Shown piece after piece: positions 4,224-7,954 of a DNA stretch of 7,954 nucleotides. Location: assembly GCA_030637665.1 (NCBI GenBank), contig DAOWGA010000132.1, positions 1 through 7,954 on the forward strand, in the 5' to 3' direction. The number at the start of each line of letters is the position of its first letter. Position 1 is the first letter of the stretch. Source of the stretch: Lysobacterales bacterium. GTDB lineage: Bacteria > Pseudomonadota > Gammaproteobacteria > Xanthomonadales > SZUA-36. The notes below the pieces were generated by a model. That model was not told the DNA's origin. It saw nothing but the letters and a program-made list of their open reading frames with translations, and did no database searches. Both the position numbers and the translations under genes were made by a program.

Positions 4224-6692
4224 TCATGCTGCATGTTGAGTATCCAGCTTAGGTGCCAATTTCCCTCCTGCTCGCAGGTCTTCTGCTTCAAATTCATCAA
4301 CTGCGATTATGTCCATGACAAGATTCCTGACATGGACCAGGATATCGGCTTCATCTGTCGAAATTACCGATTTGGCTATAGCATCCTGGATCTGTTCCTC
4401 CCAGGTAATACCGAAGATTTCATCGTGCTTGAGCGCCTTCAACAGCTTGCGTTCCAGGGGCTCGGCATGGATGACTTGTGGCAATGCCTGCTCCAGCATC
4501 CCGATCGGATGACCGGCCTTGGCGGATTTGTAGATACCATCAGTCAAACGCTCGCGCGTATCAGACGGAGAGAGTAACAACTGGGCAACCTTGTGAGTTA
4601 GCCTGTCGCCCGATGCACGTTCGCGGCGGCCAAAGGGGAACACGACAAAGCGCAGAACTGTGCGTAAGTAGCGGTTGGGGAAATTGTCCACTACCAGCCG
4701 CAAGGCCAGCTGGATTTTGTAGATCGCATTGTGGAATGCCCAGGCCAGAATTGCCTGGTCAGCCGCCGGCCTGCCCTGTGATTCAAAACGCTTGAGCATG
4801 GCGGAACAGATGTACAGGTGGCTCAACACATCTCCCAGTCTCGCTGAAATATGCTCTTTCTGTTTCAGCTTGCCGCCCAAGGTCAGCATGGAGAAATCTG
4901 ATACAAAGGCGAGGGCGGCCGAGTACCGCGACAGCTTTTGGTAGTATTTCGCCGTTTTACGATCATGAGGAACAGTGGCAAATTTACCGAAACTCATGCC
5001 AAGCACGAGGCTTCTCACGGCATTTCTGACCGAATAACCGACATGAGAAAAGAGCAAGTCATCAAAGCGCTCGATTCTCTCGAGCTCATTTTCGATATTT
5101 GCGGCTTCCATTTCTTTCAGCACATAAGGGTGGCAACGTATGGCGCCTTGACCGAATATCATCAGGTTGCGCGTCAGGATGTTGGCGCCTTCCACTGTGA
5201 TAGCCACCGGAACGCCTTGCCAACCACGGCCCAGGTAGTTTTTCGGCCCCAGGATAACGCCTTTACCACCATGTATATCCATCGCATCGGTGATAACTTC
5301 CCGGGCCATCTCGGTTGTGTGGTATTTGGCGATTGCCGAGGAAACCGCTGGTTTTTCGCCCAGGTCCACGGCAGTTGCCGTCATGCGGGACAGTGCAGAA
5401 ATTGCATAGGTATTCCCCGCTATCCTGTCCAGCGCGGCCTCGATGCCTTCAAAGCGGCCTATGGGCATATTGAACTGCTTACGTATCCTGGAATAGGCAC
5501 CTGTGGCAAGGGCGGCCGTCTTTGAGCCGCCGGTTGATGTGGACGGCAACGAGATGGCACGCCCGACGGACAGGCACTCGATCAGCATCCGCCAGCCCTG
5601 GCCTATCATTTCAGTGCCGCCGATCAACGTATCCAGCGGGATGAAGACATCCTTACCGCGAATCGGGCCATTCTGAAACGGAATATTCATCGGCAGGTGG
5701 CGCTTGCCGATTTCCATACCCTTGGTGTCTCTGGGAATCAGCGCCAGGCTGATGCCCAGGTCTTCCTGTTCGCCCAGCAGTCCATCCGGGTCGTAGAGAC
5801 GAAAGGCTATGCCCACAATGGTTGCGACGGGTGCGAGCGTAATGTATCGCTTGTCAAAATTGAGCCGCATGCCAAGTACTTCCTTGCCCTGGTACTTGCC
5901 TTTACAGACGATGCCGTAATCCGGGATCGAAGTCGCATCTGATCCCGCAGTGGGACCGGTCAGTCCAAAACAGGGCACTTCTTCACCCCTGGCAAGTCTT
6001 GGCAGGTAGTGATTTTTCTGTTCATCCGTGCCGTAATGCAGCAGCAGTTCGCCCGGCCCCAGTGAGTTGGGAACAGCAACAGTTGAACCTGCAACCGTGC
6101 TTACTGAAGATATTTTTTGCAAAACGGCACGGTGCGCCATGGCTGAGAAACCCAGGCCGCCGTATTCCTTGGGAATAATCATCCCAAAAAAGCGATTGCG
6201 TTTAATGAAGTCCCAGGTCTCAGGATTCAGATCAGCGTCCCGATGCGTGATTTCCCACTGATTCAGCATGCCACATAGCTCTTCCACCGGACCGTCGACA
6301 AAGGCCTTTTCCTCCACCGTCAGTTCAAGGAACGGCTGCTTTTTCAGGATTTGCCAATTGGGCTTGCCGGCGAATAATTCGCCTTCCCAGCCCACGGTGC
6401 CTGCTTCCAGCGCCACCTGCTCGGTTTCCGACAGCCCCGGCAGCATTCGCCTGAATTGCTTCAGGAACGGCGCGCTGATCAGTTGCTGGCGCCACGGCTT
6501 GAAGTTCAAAGGAATGACCACTGCCGCGAAGATGGCGGCAACCACGATCAGGCTGAAAATGGGCACGGATCCGGTCGCGGCGAAAACGAAAATACCCGCG
6601 GCCATCGCTGCAGTCCAGAGCAACAGGCTGGTACCGTAAAAGGCGCAGGCAAGCGAGATGCCCAAGAGTGTCAATAGCATTAGCCAGGTCAT
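4224..6692 (-). CDS. fadE: Long-form acyl-CoA dehydrogenase FadE
   Basis: An 822-residue FAD enzyme catalysing the first step of fatty-acid beta-oxidation, acyl-CoA to trans-2-enoyl-CoA. Its size and layout match E. coli FadE (814 residues) rather than the 380-residue standard family. Residues 2-62 hold about three hydrophobic membrane segments. The acyl-CoA dehydrogenase core runs from about 120 to 520: N-terminal helical part with IIPKEYGGLGFS (172-183), FAD/substrate segment CFGLTGPTAGSD (241-252), then the C-terminal helices with AMDIHGGKGVILGP (470-483). E501 in TVEGANILTR is the likely catalytic base, by analogy with the Glu in the YEGT motif of MCAD. Residues about 530-815 form the FadE-specific C-terminal domain. 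AGGAG (6704-6700) lies seven bases before the ATG. A divergent TetR gene and shared palindrome suggest local control. btuB follows on the same strand from its own promoter. Confidence 0.95.
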   Translation of the reverse strand: MTWLMLLTLLGISLACAFYGTSLLLWTAAMAAGIFVFAATGSVPIFSLIVVAAIFAAVVIPLNFKPWRQQLISAPFLKQFRRMLPGLSETEQVALEAGTVGWEGELFAGKPNWQILKKQPFLELTVEEKAFVDGPVEELCGMLNQWEITHRDADLNPETWDFIKRNRFFGMIIPKEYGGLGFSAMAHRAVLQKISSVSTVAGSTVAVPNSLGPGELLLHYGTDEQKNHYLPRLARGEEVPCFGLTGPTAGSDATSIPDYGIVCKGKYQGKEVLGMRLNFDKRYITLAPVATIVGIAFRLYDPDGLLGEQEDLGISLALIPRDTKGMEIGKRHLPMNIPFQNGPIRGKDVFIPLDTLIGGTEMIGQGWRMLIECLSVGRAISLPSTSTGGSKTAALATGAYSRIRKQFNMPIGRFEGIEAALDRIAGNTYAISALSRMTATAVDLGEKPAVSSAIAKYHTTEMAREVITDAMDIHGGKGVILGPKNYLGRGWQGVPVAITVEGANILTRNLMIFGQGAIRCHPYVLKEMEAANIENELERIERFDDLLFSHVGYSVRNAVRSLVLGMSFGKFATVPHDRKTAKYYQKLSRYSAALAFVSDFSMLTLGGKLKQKEHISARLGDVLSHLYICSAMLKRFESQGRPAADQAILAWAFHNAIYKIQLALRLVVDNFPNRYLRTVLRFVVFPFGRRERASGDRLTHKVAQLLLSPSDTRERLTDGIYKSAKAGHPIGMLEQALPQVIHAEPLERKLLKALKHDEIFGITWEEQIQDAIAKSVISTDEADILVHVRNLVMDIIAVDEFEAEDLRAGGKLAPKLDTQHAA

Positions 6693-6753
6693 ATCATTTC
6701 TCCTGAACTGATTGTCAATAAAATAGATTAGCAGCGAGGAAATTACACCTCAG

Positions 6754-6797
6754 AATGTCCATTCATGACCGATCCACGGTATAGAAGACCGGACATT
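6754..6797. repeat. Widely spaced 7-bp inverted repeat in the fadE-tetR region
   Basis: AATGTCC (6754-6760) and GGACATT (6791-6797) are perfect reverse complements 30 bp apart, flanking the predicted fadE -10 (6778-6783). It could be a split operator or a leader hairpin. The arms are short enough to arise by chance. Confidence 0.3.
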
Positions 6798-6806
6798 TTA
6801 CATTAA
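6778..6806 (-). promoter_or_regulatory. Tentative fadE promoter
   Basis: On the minus strand TTAATG (6806-6801) and TATACC (6783-6778) are 17 bp apart. The -10 is fair (four of six) and the -35 is weak (three of six). The start point would be near 6771, with a leader of about 80 nt. The -35 touches the palindrome at 6806-6825, so a bound regulator would interfere with it. Confidence 0.35.
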
Positions 6807-6825
6807 CCATACGCCGGAGTATGGT
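6797..6825 (+). promoter_or_regulatory. Predicted promoter of the TetR-family gene
   Basis: TTTACA (6797-6802) and TATGGT (6820-6825) are separated by 17 bp. The palindrome at 6806-6825 fills the spacer and covers the -10, the classic position for autorepression by a TetR-type protein. Transcription would begin near 6832. Confidence 0.5.
6806..6825. promoter_or_regulatory. Palindromic operator candidate for the TetR-family regulator
   Basis: ACCATAC (6806-6812) and GTATGGT (6819-6825) are exact reverse complements around GCCGGA, itself symmetric except at its ends. The 20-bp element is thus palindromic apart from one mismatched pair, and T/A pairs continue the symmetry outward after a further mismatch. 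Size and symmetry suit a TetR-family dimer. It lies between fadE and the regulator gene, overlapping the predicted promoters of both. Confidence 0.65.
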
Positions 6826-6917
6826 GAACTCAATGATACAAGTCAATAAATGCTTGATAGACAGCAGTGCTGGATTTTTTGCCGGTCAGCAACCAGAATG
6901 AATACATTGGATATGCA

Positions 6918-7511
6918 GTGAATAACACAAAATTGAAACCACTGGTAAAAAATGAACGAACCACACTTTCAGCAGCCGATTGGGAACGTGCTGCACTGGA
7001 TTTAATCGCAGAAGCAGGCATGCAAGCATTGGCTATTGAACCACTTGCGCGCCGCATGGGAATTACCAAGGGTAGCTTTTACTGGCATTTTTCCAGTCGC
7101 GAAGCCCTGCTAGAACAGGCTCTCATCAGATGGGAGGAGCATGACAGCCGCAACCTCAATGCATCACTGGGGGAAATTGACCATCCACGCGACCGCCTGA
7201 TTTCTTTTTTTCGCCGGGTGGGCAAGGAAAAACTCACCCATGAAGTTTTTAGTGAGTTGTGTTCCGCGGCGGGCCATCCACAAGTGGAACCCGTGCTGGA
7301 GCGTGTTGCGGAAAGAAGAATGGCGCACTTGTCTGCGGCTTTTGAGGAAATGGGCATGCAGGTCGATAAAGCCAGGCACCAGGCGAGGCTCATCTACTCC
7401 GTTTACCTTGGATTTTTGCAACTCCAGAAGCAGCAGCAGACACCCAGTCTGAGCAGCGAAGAATTTGACAAGTACATCGATCACGTTGTTGATACTTTGA
7501 TACCCAACTGA
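6918..7511 (+). CDS. TetR/AcrR-family transcriptional regulator
   Basis: A 197-residue one-component repressor of the TetR family. The N-terminal DNA-binding domain spans about 18-65: WERAALDLIAEAG (22-34), then helix-turn-helix ALAIEPLARRMGITKGSFYWHFSSREALLEQAL, in which GITKGSFYWHF (48-58) is the family signature. The remaining residues, about 70-197, form the helical ligand-binding and dimer region, which is not conserved enough to name a ligand. The start is uncertain. GTG 6918 has a weak GGA six bases upstream and gives a normal N-terminal arm; GTG 6867 would add 17 residues but has no Shine-Dalgarno; TTG 6933 is also possible. It is divergent from fadE, with a near-perfect palindrome between them, so it probably represses fadE and itself in response to an acyl-CoA or fatty acid. 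The ligand is inference only. Confidence 0.85.
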   Translation: MNNTKLKPLVKNERTTLSAADWERAALDLIAEAGMQALAIEPLARRMGITKGSFYWHFSSREALLEQALIRWEEHDSRNLNASLGEIDHPRDRLISFFRRVGKEKLTHEVFSELCSAAGHPQVEPVLERVAERRMAHLSAAFEEMGMQVDKARHQARLIYSVYLGFLQLQKQQQTPSLSSEEFDKYIDHVVDTLIPN

Positions 7512-7518
7512 ATCACAG

Positions 7519-7533
7519 GCAGAAATTTTCTGC
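7519..7533 (+). terminator. Weak hairpin after the TetR-family gene
   Basis: GCAGAA (7519-7524) and TTCTGC (7528-7533) form a 6-bp stem with a 3-nt loop, beginning eight bases after the stop codon. It is followed by GTTATTGCT rather than a T-run, so it would be a poor intrinsic terminator. Its position is the main support. Confidence 0.3.
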
Positions 7534-7561
7534 GTTATTGCTAAAAGGCTGATTTGGCTCA

Positions 7562-7590
7562 TTGAAAACAAGGTGTCTACGATCTATTCT
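7562..7590 (+). promoter_or_regulatory. Predicted pckG promoter
   Basis: TTGAAA (7562-7567) and TATTCT (7585-7590) are 17 bp apart, matching consensus at five and four of six positions. Transcription would begin near 7597 with a leader of about 50 nt before the GTG at 7648. The gene would then be independent of the upstream regulator gene. Confidence 0.5.
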
Positions 7591-7647
7591 GCCATCTTCG
7601 GTTTTTTGCGCCGCATGACCGCTAAGAGTTTTTAAGAGGGACAAAGT

Positions 7648-7954
7648 GTGACTACTAATCAAGAGTTGAAATCCTGGGTGGACCAGGTAGCAAAATTAAC
7701 CCAGCCCGAAAATATCTATTGGTGCAGCGGGTCCAAAGCAGAGTACCAGGAATTGGCAGCAATGATGCTGACGACAGGTGATTTTGTTGAGCTCAACCAG
7801 GATACACATCCGGGTTGCTATCTGCACCGCTCTGATCCTTCAGATGTAGCGCGTGTCGAGCACCTGACTTACGTTTGCACCTCCAACAAGGAGGATGCAG
7901 GTCCCAATAACAACTGGTTGAATCCGGGCGAAGCAAGGGCGAAGATGCGTGAAC
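7648..7954 (+). CDS. pckG: Phosphoenolpyruvate carboxykinase, GTP type (5' part)
   Basis: The first 102 codons of the GTP-dependent enzyme that converts oxaloacetate to phosphoenolpyruvate, the entry step of gluconeogenesis; the window ends inside the gene. Family landmarks are clear: IYWCSGSKAEYQEL (23-36), the substrate-binding segment RSDPSDVARVE (61-71) with R69 aligning to the PEP/oxaloacetate-binding Arg of animal PEPCK, and EDAGPNNNW (82-90). These belong to the GTP family, not the unrelated ATP family (pckA) found in E. coli. The start is GTG 7648, with AAGAGGG (7634-7640) seven bases upstream; another GTG two bases earlier is out of frame. It follows the TetR-family gene by 136 bp on the same strand and appears to have its own promoter. 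With fadE nearby it fits growth on fatty acids. Confidence 0.93.
   Translation, partial: MTTNQELKSWVDQVAKLTQPENIYWCSGSKAEYQELAAMMLTTGDFVELNQDTHPGCYLHRSDPSDVARVEHLTYVCTSNKEDAGPNNNWLNPGEARAKMRE

Noticed and set aside
4224..4250. Terminator for fadE
   Set aside because: CATGC/GCATG around the stop has a one-base loop and no following T-run that would make an intrinsic terminator.
3816..4252. Several small open frames over the btuB leader on both strands
   Set aside because: They fall in the cobalamin riboswitch and its platform, whose structured RNA explains the sequence. None resembles a protein family.
4938..5525. Plus-strand frame of 195 codons inside fadE
   Set aside because: It is antisense to the conserved FadE core, with no recognised domain and no convincing ribosome binding site.
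6862..6872. Short palindrome CAGCAGTGCTG near the TetR-family gene
   Set aside because: Arms of five bases around one base are expected by chance, and the 20-bp palindrome at 6806-6825 is a far better operator.
1..7954. A novel defence, mobile or otherwise undescribed system
   Set aside because: All full-length genes belong to recognisable housekeeping families, and no transposase, integrase, att site, CRISPR or toxin-antitoxin signature is visible. The interest lies in regulation and gene neighbourhood.

Overview
The window reads as ordinary chromosomal DNA of a gammaproteobacterium, probably free-living or marine. The evidence is the gene families and their form: a FadE-type long acyl-CoA dehydrogenase, a bacterioferritin/Bfd pair behind Fur boxes, a stand-alone sufT, a YgbA-family gene, and a BtuB receptor behind a cobalamin riboswitch. 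Base composition looks close to 50% GC throughout. No insertion sequence, CRISPR array, tRNA or rRNA gene was found. The genus cannot be named from this sequence alone.

Left part (1-2054, mostly + strand) is an iron and Fe-S block. The first three codons of a leftward gene lie at the left edge. Between it and bfd is a divergent promoter region with two Fur boxes; one box covers a -35 hexamer that both promoters appear to share. Then come bfd (iron release from bacterioferritin), a third Fur box, bfr (haem-bound ferritin with all ferroxidase ligands intact), sufT (Fe-S maturation, DUF59) and ygbA (cysteine-rich nitrosative-stress family). bfd and bfr form a store-and-release pair. sufT and ygbA are 25 bp apart and probably co-transcribed.

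Middle part (2027-6692, - strand) holds btuB and fadE. btuB is convergent with ygbA and overlaps its 3' end by 28 bp. Its leader, about 350 nt long, contains an extended -10 promoter, a 5' hairpin, a full cobalamin aptamer and a readable translational expression platform. In that platform a hairpin hides the Shine-Dalgarno sequence, its loop can kiss aptamer loop L5, and an upstream segment can compete for the same strand. fadE lies immediately upstream of this promoter.

Right part (6693-7954): a 225-bp divergent region separates fadE from a TetR-family regulator gene. It contains a near-perfect 20-bp palindrome placed between the -35 and -10 of the regulator's predicted promoter and touching the -35 of a possible fadE promoter, so the regulator probably controls itself and fadE. 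The window ends inside a GTP-type PEP carboxykinase gene (pckG) with its own predicted promoter. fadE and pckG fit growth on fatty acids with gluconeogenesis. All regulatory sites are read by eye from sequence; none has been scored computationally.
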